Below are positions 14,655-20,796 of a DNA stretch of 20,796 nucleotides, one piece after another. The notes beneath the pieces are model-generated. The model was given only the letters and a program-made list of their open reading frames with translations. It was not told where the DNA came from and did no database searches. This DNA comes from an uncultured Clostridia bacterium. GTDB lineage: Bacteria > Bacillota > Clostridia > Christensenellales > Pumilibacteraceae. A program made the position numbers and the translations under genes. The stretch is from assembly GCA_934247335.1 (NCBI GenBank), contig CAKQJJ010000007.1:1-20796 (forward strand). The letters run 5' to 3'. The first letter of the stretch is position 1; the number at the start of each line of letters is the position of its first letter.

Positions 14655-16070
14655 GTAGTCGAGATTATCGAACATGGCGTTAAGCTGATCGCTCGTGTAC
14701 GTCTTGGTCACCTTGGTTTCGGTTGCCGCGGACTTTTCAAACTTGTACGCGTTTGCCTCTTCCGTAGTCTTTACGCCCGCTTTGAACCACGCCGAAAGCA
14801 GCGTGTTCATGTATGAAACCGGGCTGACGTTGCCCTTGGCTTTTTGCGCCGCAAGCATGATAAGGTCGCTCGTCATGCCCCACGAAGTCGTCCACACCTT
14901 GTAGCTGTCGCGATCGCGCGAGGTGACGTTGCGCGTAATTCCCGCCACGTCGAAAAACGCTTTGATAAAGTTGTCGTTTTCCACGCTCTTGCCGATAAAC
15001 TGGTCGATGCTTTCGGCGGAAATAAGCCCTTGTTTGTAGAATTTTTCCACGACGTCGTTCATGCCTTCAAGCGTTCTCACTCCGCGCTTGAAGCAGTACG
15101 TCGCGATAAGAGTAAGCGTGTCGTCGTCGAAGCCGTACCCTATCCAGCGGGTTATGTACGTTTCGATTATGAAATCGAGCTGCTCGTAATAAACGCCGAT
15201 GATACGGTTGATATTTTTGGTAAGCGCAACCAGCTTTTCGCGATTGCGGTTGAAGTCTTCTATTTCTTCAAACGTCATCAGGTGGTTTTCGTAATAACGC
15301 GTCATCAGCGCGTCCAGTTTTTCCATTCCGCCTTTTTTAACCGTTTTGGCTACTTTTATGACGGTGGCGGGCGTGTATTCCATGCCTTTTGTCCACTTTA
15401 TGTAAAGCCGCTTGTCCTCGTGATCGGGCTTTCTTTTGCTGCCGAGAGCCGAAAGGACTGGGCGAAGTTCCTTTTCGTACGCGTCGAACTCGCTTAGCTG
15501 TTCGCTTATACGGTCGAAAGTAAGAAGACCTTGCCCGGCAAGATTGCGCGCAACCGCCAGAATGTAGGGGTAGGAAATGTTTTCGCCCTTCTGACGGATG
15601 CAGTAGGCAATTATCGCCAGCATGCCGTTGGGCTCCATGTGTGTGTCTTCCATGAGCGAATAGTATTCGTTGTATTCGCCGGGAAGTATGTTGCGGTTGG
15701 GAAGCATTGCGTGCAGCTGATCGTTGAAATCTTTGTATTTGGTTTTGGAGAATTTAGAAGCCGACGGCATCGCCTTGCCCACCGGCAAAAACTGAATTTC
15801 GGGCGGGGTTACCGAACGCACCACCGTCACCACGCCCTGAGTTTCCCAGTAGCGGAACGCCTCTTCCACGACGGGAAGATCGACGTTCAGCTTGCCGGCA
15901 ATGTATTCTTCGGCGTTGTCGTCGCCCGTCCCGCAGGAAGCCGCCAAAAGCCCGGCAAGATACACTTTAACGTAGCTTTCGGGCGCGAACGGCATAAAAT
16001 TAAGCAAAAAAGCGTTGTCCACTTCGGTCTTTCCCGAAAGCATTCTGTCGGCACTTATTTTCATTTGCAT
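14643..16070 (-). CDS. DnaB/DnaD-domain replication initiation protein
   Basis: Helicase co-loader of the DnaB/DnaD superfamily that acts with DnaI to place the replicative helicase at the origin. At 475 residues it matches the length of Bacillus DnaB rather than the shorter DnaD. The N-terminal winged-helix-like domain covers about residues 15-90. Middle and C-terminal DDBH2-type helical domains follow: one around ETYITRWIGYGFDDDTLTLI and one ending with YMNTLLSAW (about 418-426), the YxxxI/LxxxW signature, then FKAGVKTTEEA. I chose ATG 16070 because GGAGGAG (16077-16083) is 6 nt upstream; a longer frame to 16178 starts inside the promoter. Its gene precedes dnaI and the stop overlaps the dnaI start. 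Confidence 0.88.
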   Translation of the reverse strand: MQMKISADRMLSGKTEVDNAFLLNFMPFAPESYVKVYLAGLLAASCGTGDDNAEEYIAGKLNVDLPVVEEAFRYWETQGVVTVVRSVTPPEIQFLPVGKAMPSASKFSKTKYKDFNDQLHAMLPNRNILPGEYNEYYSLMEDTHMEPNGMLAIIAYCIRQKGENISYPYILAVARNLAGQGLLTFDRISEQLSEFDAYEKELRPVLSALGSKRKPDHEDKRLYIKWTKGMEYTPATVIKVAKTVKKGGMEKLDALMTRYYENHLMTFEEIEDFNRNREKLVALTKNINRIIGVYYEQLDFIIETYITRWIGYGFDDDTLTLIATYCFKRGVRTLEGMNDVVEKFYKQGLISAESIDQFIGKSVENDNFIKAFFDVAGITRNVTSRDRDSYKVWTTSWGMTSDLIMLAAQKAKGNVSPVSYMNTLLSAWFKAGVKTTEEANAYKFEKSAATETKVTKTYTSDQLNAMFDNLDYEDL

Positions 16071-16076
16071 AAACGG

Positions 16077-16083
16077 CTCCTCC
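16077..16083 (-). promoter_or_regulatory. Ribosome binding site fixing the DnaB/DnaD-like start
   Basis: GGAGGAG on the minus strand, 6 nt before ATG 16070. The upstream ATG at 16178 has no such site. Confidence 0.8.
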
Positions 16084-16110
16084 GGATAAAATCGTTTTTC
16101 TTCGCTTTCA

Positions 16111-16145
16111 CGCCGCGTCGGCGCAAAAAAAAGAGCGAAATCGCT
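16111..16145 (-). promoter_or_regulatory. Structured leader of the replication operon (attenuator-like)
   Basis: Reading on the minus strand after the predicted start at about 16162: a short hairpin AGCGA-TT-TCGCT (16134-16145), one C, a run of eight T (16132-16125), then a second perfect hairpin CGCCG-ACG-CGGCG (16111-16123). The first part has the form of a small intrinsic terminator inside the 5' leader. The stem is only 4-5 bp, so termination would be weak at best. Confidence 0.4.
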
Positions 16146-16168
16146 TGATTTAATCCACACAATACTAT

Positions 16169-16197
16169 ATAATATCATTATTCCGTAAATTTTTCAA
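16169..16197 (-). promoter_or_regulatory. Promoter of the replication operon
   Basis: On the minus strand TTGAAA (+ strand 16192-16197), 17-nt spacer, TATTAT (16169-16174), with TGA before the -10. Predicted start near 16162, leader about 92 nt. Confidence 0.7.
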
Positions 16198-16260
16198 ACG
16201 TTTTTCGGCATTTTTTTAAATATCTATATGTGGTGTTTATTTCGCCTTGCCGGACACAAT

Positions 16261-16266
16261 AAGGAG
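16261..16266 (+). promoter_or_regulatory. Ribosome binding site fixing the TTG start of sbcD
   Basis: AAGGAG lies 9 nt before TTG 16276. The in-frame ATG at 16228 has no site and would add residues not found at SbcD N-termini. Confidence 0.8.
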
Positions 16267-16275
16267 AACGATAAT

Positions 16276-17508
16276 TTGAAAATTCTGCACACCGCCGACT
16301 GGCATCTCGGCAAAAAAGTAGAGGGCAAAAGTATGTTGCCCAATCAGCGCGCCGCATTGGCGGATATAGAGGAGATAGCGGCTGTCGAAAAGCCCGACCT
16401 CATTCTGGTTGCGGGCGACGTTTTCGATACCGCTGTTCCGCCCGCCGAAGCCGAAAAATTGTTTTTCGACACGTGCGAGCGGCTTTCGTCTTCCGGCTGC
16501 CCCGTGGTAGTTCTTGCAGGCAATCACGACGACGAAGTGCGCCTGTGCGCGGCGAGAAGCCTTGCCGTCCGCCACAATATCTATCTCGTGGGCGACATGG
16601 ACAACTCGTTTTATTCCGATTACGGAGCGGAAAACGGGCGCGGCTGGATACGTATCCCGACTCCCGCCGGAAAAGCTTGCGTGGCGGCTCTTCCGTATCC
16701 GCTCGAAAGTTTTTCGGTCGATTTATCGGGCGGCGACGCCGAGCCCGAAAATTCGGAAAGCACAGAAACTGCTGACGAGAATCAGACGGTTGAACAAACC
16801 GACGACGCGGACGATATATTCGATAAAAAGTACACCGACCGCGTGGAAAGCCTGATTGCCGAGTGCGAAAAGGGCTTTTTGCCGGGCGAAGCGAATATTT
16901 TCGCCGCGCATATCTTTATGCTGCCCGGCTCGGAGGAGAAAACGCTGGGCGGCGCGAAAATTCTGCCCTCCGCAATTCTTCCCGAAAACGCCGATTACGT
17001 CGCGCTCGGACACGTTCACAAAAACATGCGCGCGGCAAAGGATGAAGAGGCGTGGTATTCCGGAGCGATAACGCCGTGCAATTTCGGCGAAACCGAAGAA
17101 AAAAGAGTAAACCTCGTCGAAATAGAAAAAGATAAAAATTCAGGCGGAAGCACGGTGACCGTACGGCAAATTCCGCTTAAAAGCGTAAAAAAACTTATCA
17201 GGATTGAAGTAAAAAGCTACGACGAAGCGTACGAAAAACTGTCGGAATGCGGCGATTACGCCGAAATTCTGTACGACTGCCCCGAGCCGGTCACTCCCGC
17301 CAAAATGAACGCTTTGCGCGCTCTTCCGGCGTTCGTGAAGTTTACGCCCTGTTTTACCGCGGAAGGCGAAGAGGGCGAGCAGAAGAAAAAGCTGATGACC
17401 GACGAACAGCTGTTCGAGGCGTTTTTCATGCGTAAAAAAGGCAAAAGTCCGGACGAGAGGGACCGCGAACTGTTCCGTCGCGCAGTTAACAAGGAGGAGC
17501 TGTTATGA
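16276..17508 (+). CDS. sbcD: Exonuclease SbcCD subunit D (Mre11-type nuclease)
   Basis: Nuclease subunit of the SbcCD (Mre11-Rad50-like) complex, which cuts DNA hairpins and processes double-strand ends. Length 410 residues. All calcineurin-like phosphoesterase motifs are present: D8 and H10 in HTADWHLGK, D48 in VAGDVFD, N83-H84 in AGNHDDE, AAHIFM, and GHVHKN. The TTG start gives the standard N-terminus KILHTADWHLGK. An acidic, Glu/Asp/Thr-rich stretch (about residues 153-180) sits between the phosphoesterase motifs and looks like a lineage-specific linker. The stop overlaps the sbcC start by ATGA. I see no strong promoter upstream; the short space shared with the divergent replication operon (16198-16260) is AT-rich with only weak -10 candidates. 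Confidence 0.95.
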   Translation: MKILHTADWHLGKKVEGKSMLPNQRAALADIEEIAAVEKPDLILVAGDVFDTAVPPAEAEKLFFDTCERLSSSGCPVVVLAGNHDDEVRLCAARSLAVRHNIYLVGDMDNSFYSDYGAENGRGWIRIPTPAGKACVAALPYPLESFSVDLSGGDAEPENSESTETADENQTVEQTDDADDIFDKKYTDRVESLIAECEKGFLPGEANIFAAHIFMLPGSEEKTLGGAKILPSAILPENADYVALGHVHKNMRAAKDEEAWYSGAITPCNFGETEEKRVNLVEIEKDKNSGGSTVTVRQIPLKSVKKLIRIEVKSYDEAYEKLSECGDYAEILYDCPEPVTPAKMNALRALPAFVKFTPCFTAEGEEGEQKKKLMTDEQLFEAFFMRKKGKSPDERDRELFRRAVNKEELL

Positions 17509-20126
17509 AACCGTTAAAACTGGAAATCGAGGGCATCAACAGCTTCCGCGAAAAGCAGACGATAGACTTTAAGGAACTTGCGCGCGACAATCTTTTCTGC
17601 ATATCCGGAAAAACCGGCAGCGGAAAAACCACCGTTTTAGACTGCCTTATTCTCGGGCTGTACCAAAGACTCCCGTCCTATTCTTCGCGCGGAAAAATAG
17701 AAGATTATATAAATTTAAGCTGCGAAAAGGGCGAAATCAAGCTTACGTTCGAGCTCGAAGGCAAAATTTATCGCACCGAGCGCGTTATTTCGAGAAAAGC
17801 TGGCGCCAATTCGACAAAAATAGTGGACGTCGAAACGGGCGCCGCCGTCAAGGAAAAATCCAACGAGGCGTTTGCCTTTCTGGAAGAAAAACTCGGGCTG
17901 GACGTCGATCAGTTTGCACGCGTCATAGTGCTTCAGCAGGGCGAATTCGCTCAGTTTCTGCGGGCAAGCAAGGGCGATCGCAACGCGATGGTCATAAAAC
18001 TGTTCCGTCTGGACAGATTTTCCGACCTTTATCAAAGATTCGGTTCCGCGACGAAGACGCTTAAAGGCGAGCTGGACAAAAAGGACGCCGTGCTTCAAGG
18101 CTACGAGGGTGACACTCAGGAAAAGCTGACTGCCGACCGAAAAACGCTTAAAGAAGCTGTAAAATCGCTTGAAAAATTAAACGAAGATTATAAATCCGCT
18201 TGCGCCATGCGTGAAAAAGCCGCCGAAAACGAGAGGCTTAAAAAGGAGCGCGAACAGGCTTTGACCGAGCGAACCGAACTTGAAAAGAAAGAGCAAGGGC
18301 TTGCTTTGAGAGAAAAAAATCTGGAAGAGCTTGAACGAAAACTGGCTTCCGAGGCGCCCGAAGTGAAAAAGGCAATTGCCGAAAAAGAGGAGCTTTTGCG
18401 CTCTTCCGCAAAGCTCGAAAGCGAAAAAACGCTGCTTTCGGATTTGAAAATACGCGCCGCCGAGCTTGAAAAAAAGCGCCGAGAATATAAAAATCTGCTT
18501 GTTCTCTGCAATCAGAAAGAGAAAGAATACGCCGATTTTCTGCAAAATATCGAAAAAATAAAGACTTCCGCCGGCGAATTTTCGGACTTTCGGTCGGACG
18601 AGCTGTCGGCAAAGTACAAGGAAGCCGAGCTTACTCTGACGAGAAAAAACAAACTCTCGTCCGATATTTCGGCGCTCAAAGAAAGGAAAAAAGCCGCGGA
18701 TTCCGCTTTTGCCGAAGCTGAAAAAGCCGCGGATTCCGCTAAAAAAGCTGTGGATATTGCCGAAAAAGAGCTTGCCGCCGCACGCGAAAATCTGTCGCGG
18801 GCAACGCTCGAAGAAGGCGCCGACGCAATAAAAAAAGGACTGCACGCCGGCGACGTCTGCCCTGTTTGCGGAGAGGTTTTAAAGGCCGATCCGGTGTCTA
18901 GGTGCACGCATCTGAAAGAAGCCGAACAAAAGGCTACGGAGTGCGAAAAGCAAGCCGCCGCATGCCGCAAAGACTACACCGAAAAAGCCGCCGCGGCAGC
19001 CGCAATCAAAGAATCGCGCGAACAATTGTTTGCAAGACTTTGCGAGTCCGAAAAGGACGCCGCGACATTGCCTTCGGTGGACGAAAACGAGATTAAAAGG
19101 CTTAAAAGCGGGCTTGAAGCAGTGATTTCATTGGAAAAATCGCGCATTTCCGAGCAAAAAATAGCCGCGGAACTTACAAAGATCAAATCGGAATGCGACC
19201 TTTTGCTCAAACGCGGAGTGGAAGATAAGCGCGATTACGACGAACGCGCGAAAAGGCTGTCGATAACGGACGAAAACGCGCTTGCAAACACCATTGCGCT
19301 TACCGAAAAGAACATAAAGGCAATCGAAGTCCGCGCCGAAGAATTCGACAAGTGTGAGAAAAAAGCGGGCGCCGAAAAACTCGAACTGCGCGCCGAAAAA
19401 GCCGAGATAGCCGAAAAACGCAAAAATCTGCAACAGCGGCTCAACGTAAAGATAGACCCGGCGATCGCGCCTGCCGAACATTTTGAAAAGCTTATCGCAC
19501 AGGCGGAAACGGCTCGCGGCGAACTTATCGAAAGCAAAGCCACGCTTACGGCTTCCTGCGAGGCGCTTGAAAAACGACTTGAAATCAAACGCGAGCTGAA
19601 AGCCGAACGCGCCGAGATCAACAAAAAATACGAAAAAATGAACGAATTGTCGTTGCTGTTCGCGCGCGGCGAATTCAACGCGTTCGTTGCAACCGAATAC
19701 ATCAAGGATTTCACTTTTTCCGCGTCCAAAACGCTGTCCGAGCTTACCGGCGGCAAGTACACGCTGTCGTACGACGAAGAGGAAAGCGATTTTTTCGTAA
19801 CCGATTTTCTCAATTCAAACGAAAAGAGAAAGGCGCGCACGCTGTCGGGCGGCGAAACTTTTTTGGCGTCGCTGTCCATGGCAATCGCGCTTTCAAAGGA
19901 AATAGCTCGTTTCGGAACTTTCGACTTCTTCTTTATCGACGAGGGCTTCGGCACTCTGCACGACGCCGCGCTCGATCAGGCGCTGGACGTATTGGGCGAA
20001 CTGAGCAAAACCTCGCTCGTGGGAATCGTTACGCACCGCACCGAACTTATAGGCAGAATCCCCGTCACTCTTTCGGTTACCGAAGCGGACGGAGAGAAAG
20101 GCTCGGTTTGCCGTATCGCCGACTGA
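17505..20126 (+). CDS. sbcC: Exonuclease SbcCD subunit C (Rad50-type SMC ATPase)
   Basis: ATPase subunit of SbcCD. Length 873 residues, shorter than E. coli SbcC, the difference being shorter coiled coils. The N-terminal ATPase lobe has GKTGSGKTT (Walker A, 35-43) and the Q-loop LQQGEFAQFL (about 143-152). A long Lys/Glu/Ala-rich coiled coil runs from about 190 to 440. The zinc-hook CPVC is at 452-455. A second coiled coil spans about 470-720, and the C-terminal lobe has the signature LSGGE (780-784) and Walker B FFFIDEGFG (808-816, with D812 and E813). AAGGAGG lies before the ATG within the end of sbcD, and the genes overlap by 4 nt, so the subunits are translated together. It appears intact. 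Confidence 0.97.
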   Translation: MKPLKLEIEGINSFREKQTIDFKELARDNLFCISGKTGSGKTTVLDCLILGLYQRLPSYSSRGKIEDYINLSCEKGEIKLTFELEGKIYRTERVISRKAGANSTKIVDVETGAAVKEKSNEAFAFLEEKLGLDVDQFARVIVLQQGEFAQFLRASKGDRNAMVIKLFRLDRFSDLYQRFGSATKTLKGELDKKDAVLQGYEGDTQEKLTADRKTLKEAVKSLEKLNEDYKSACAMREKAAENERLKKEREQALTERTELEKKEQGLALREKNLEELERKLASEAPEVKKAIAEKEELLRSSAKLESEKTLLSDLKIRAAELEKKRREYKNLLVLCNQKEKEYADFLQNIEKIKTSAGEFSDFRSDELSAKYKEAELTLTRKNKLSSDISALKERKKAADSAFAEAEKAADSAKKAVDIAEKELAAARENLSRATLEEGADAIKKGLHAGDVCPVCGEVLKADPVSRCTHLKEAEQKATECEKQAAACRKDYTEKAAAAAAIKESREQLFARLCESEKDAATLPSVDENEIKRLKSGLEAVISLEKSRISEQKIAAELTKIKSECDLLLKRGVEDKRDYDERAKRLSITDENALANTIALTEKNIKAIEVRAEEFDKCEKKAGAEKLELRAEKAEIAEKRKNLQQRLNVKIDPAIAPAEHFEKLIAQAETARGELIESKATLTASCEALEKRLEIKRELKAERAEINKKYEKMNELSLLFARGEFNAFVATEYIKDFTFSASKTLSELTGGKYTLSYDEEESDFFVTDFLNSNEKRKARTLSGGETFLASLSMAIALSKEIARFGTFDFFFIDEGFGTLHDAALDQALDVLGELSKTSLVGIVTHRTELIGRIPVTLSVTEADGEKGSVCRIAD

Positions 20127-20130
20127 AAAA

Positions 20131-20166
20131 GGCTTGCCTCAGCCCCCGTAAAAGGCAAAGTAAGCC
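20131..20166. other. Imperfect hairpin downstream of sbcC
   Basis: GGCTTGCCT (20131-20139) can pair with AGGC (20153-20156) and AAGCC (20162-20166) with a bulge. No T tract follows, so it is at best a weak or factor-assisted terminator. No better terminator is visible for sbcDC. Confidence 0.3.
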
Positions 20167-20171
20167 CATTA

Positions 20172-20191
20172 TACGCGTGTATGCGCGCGTA
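20172..20191. repeat. Inverted repeat TACGCG-N8-CGCGTA, copy 2
   Basis: Arms at 20172-20177 and 20186-20191. The sequence TACGCGTGTATGCGCGCGTA equals the 13567-13582 copy plus four central bases. It lies in the space between sbcC and the next promoter, about 50 nt upstream of the -35. Confidence 0.5.
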
Positions 20192-20239
20192 AATTTAAAA
20201 AAATAGGCGCGGGCAAGGCGCAGGCGGCGTTAAAACGTT

Positions 20240-20267
20240 TTGAAATTGCTTGCAAATGTGCTAAAAT
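20240..20267 (+). promoter_or_regulatory. Promoter of the right-edge membrane protein gene
   Basis: TTGAAA (20240-20245), 16-nt spacer, TAAAAT (20262-20267), with TGC before the -10 (extended -10). A 10-bp palindrome AAAACGTTTT (20232-20241) abuts the -35. The segment 20253-20270 nearly duplicates the two-component promoter. Confidence 0.7.
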
Positions 20268-20299
20268 ATAACGTAAGACCAAATCGAGGAGGCAAAAAC

Positions 20300-20796
20300 A
20301 TGACTGCGGTTTATCCCGACGAAGAAATAAATGCGGCGTTCAGACAGAAAAAAAAGCTGCTTGCCGCGTACTGGATTTGTTTTGCCGTTCTCGCAATCGC
20401 GCTTGCGGCGCTGTTCGTCGTGTATTACGTCCGCGTGGACACCGAACTTGACCGCACTTATCAAACCCCGTTTATGTGGATTTCGATAATCGCGTCGTCG
20501 CTGTTCGCGATAGGGTCGGTGTTCTTTTTCGGAATAAAATATAGCTACACCAAGGCGTATTGTCGTATGTACCGCGACATGATTTCCGGACCCAAGGACA
20601 AAAGCCGCGGAGAGGTTCTGGAACTGGTTCCCGAGCTCAGCGAAAAATACGCGATAAAGTTTCACGGCGTAAGAGTTAAATGTCCGCCTGTTCGTCGCGG
20701 AGAAGAGAATATACGCCTTCTGCTCATCGAAAAAGACCACGAAATCCCCGAGCTTCAACCGGGCGTTAAGTTCGAGTTTATCGCGCAGTCTAACGT
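20300..20796 (+). CDS. Hypothetical membrane protein, partial (C-terminus beyond right edge)
   Basis: An open frame runs from ATG 20300 to the edge without a stop, about 165 residues (N-terminus MTAVYPDEEINAAFRQKKKL). GGAGG (20288-20292) lies 7 nt upstream and a good promoter precedes it. A short charged N-terminus with KKK is followed by two predicted membrane helices (about residues 20-42, rich in Ala, Leu and Val, and 56-76, ending FFFGIKY) and then a soluble domain with alternating hydrophobic residues that looks beta-rich (for example KYAIKFHGVRVKCPP and NIRLLLIEKDHEIPEL). Positive residues favour the soluble part being cytoplasmic. I do not recognise a family. Confidence 0.85.
   Translation, partial: MTAVYPDEEINAAFRQKKKLLAAYWICFAVLAIALAALFVVYYVRVDTELDRTYQTPFMWISIIASSLFAIGSVFFFGIKYSYTKAYCRMYRDMISGPKDKSRGEVLELVPELSEKYAIKFHGVRVKCPPVRRGEENIRLLLIEKDHEIPELQPGVKFEFIAQSN

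Noticed and set aside
16064..16178. Longer N-terminus of the DnaB/DnaD-like protein starting at 16178
   Set aside because: It would begin between the -35 and -10 of the promoter; GGAGGAG fixes the start at 16070.
20168..20196. Minus-strand TATAAT at 20168-20173 as a promoter
   Set aside because: No -35 at suitable spacing and no gene on that strand downstream other than the antisense of sbcC.
1..20796. CRISPR array, insertion sequence, prophage or toxin-antitoxin pair
   Set aside because: No regularly spaced repeats, no transposase or integrase motifs and no small paired genes were found; gaps between genes are short and explained by promoters and terminators.

Overview
The window looks like chromosome of a low-to-mid GC Bacillota, most likely an uncultured member of the Clostridia. 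Evidence: a DnaB/DnaD-type plus DnaI-type helicase-loader pair, a FakA/FakB-type fatty-acid kinase pair, a UgtP/MGDG-type glycosyltransferase, strong GGAGG Shine-Dalgarno sites, and TTG starts in two genes. The clade is inferred from gene content only; no rRNA is present. I see no transposase, integrase, phage gene or CRISPR array.

Layout. (1) 1-3200, minus strand: a partial unrecognised gene running off the left edge; an SDR dehydrogenase behind a flavodoxin-like protein; a LysR-type regulator with a TTG start; and a single-gene tRNA-Glu(CTC). The tRNA and lysR are each followed by a clear intrinsic terminator. (2) 3361-5231, plus strand: an OmpR-type response regulator and its short-loop sensor kinase, overlapping by ATGA, with a good promoter and a terminator. 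(3) 5337-8849, plus strand: a FakA-like kinase, a FakB/DegV-like lipid-binding protein and a glycerophosphodiester phosphodiesterase, ending in a bidirectional terminator. (4) 8903-13647, minus strand: a three-gene envelope-glycan operon (CapD/PglF-type dehydratase, Wzy/WaaL-like membrane protein, GT28 glycosyltransferase) with overlapping reading frames, driven by a perfect TTGACA-17-TATAAT promoter. (5) 13666-16197, minus strand: a replication-initiation operon (DnaB/DnaD-like, then DnaI-like) with a structured leader. (6) 16276-20126, plus strand: sbcD-sbcC, divergent from the replication operon. (7) 20240-end: a promoter and a two-helix membrane protein of unknown function cut by the right edge.

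How the parts fit. Region 3 would phosphorylate exogenous or recycled fatty acids and degrade glycerophosphodiesters, so it is phospholipid turnover. Region 4 would build a surface glycan or glycolipid. The two-component system next to region 3 could sense envelope state, but nothing in the sequence links it to particular targets. Regions 5 and 6 are DNA replication and repair.

No gene-free stretch exceeds 300 bases. The longest are 3194-3415 (promoters only), 5179-5380 (terminator and promoter), 13544-13734 (promoter, two inverted repeats, terminator), 16071-16275 (replication-operon leader and promoter) and 20127-20299 (imperfect hairpin, inverted repeat, promoter). I did not find a convincing new multi-gene system. 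The best leads are a Ser in place of the usual His in the FakB-like protein, a near-identical promoter and leader module used twice, a small inverted repeat shared by two intergenic regions, and an attenuator-like leader ahead of the helicase-loader genes.
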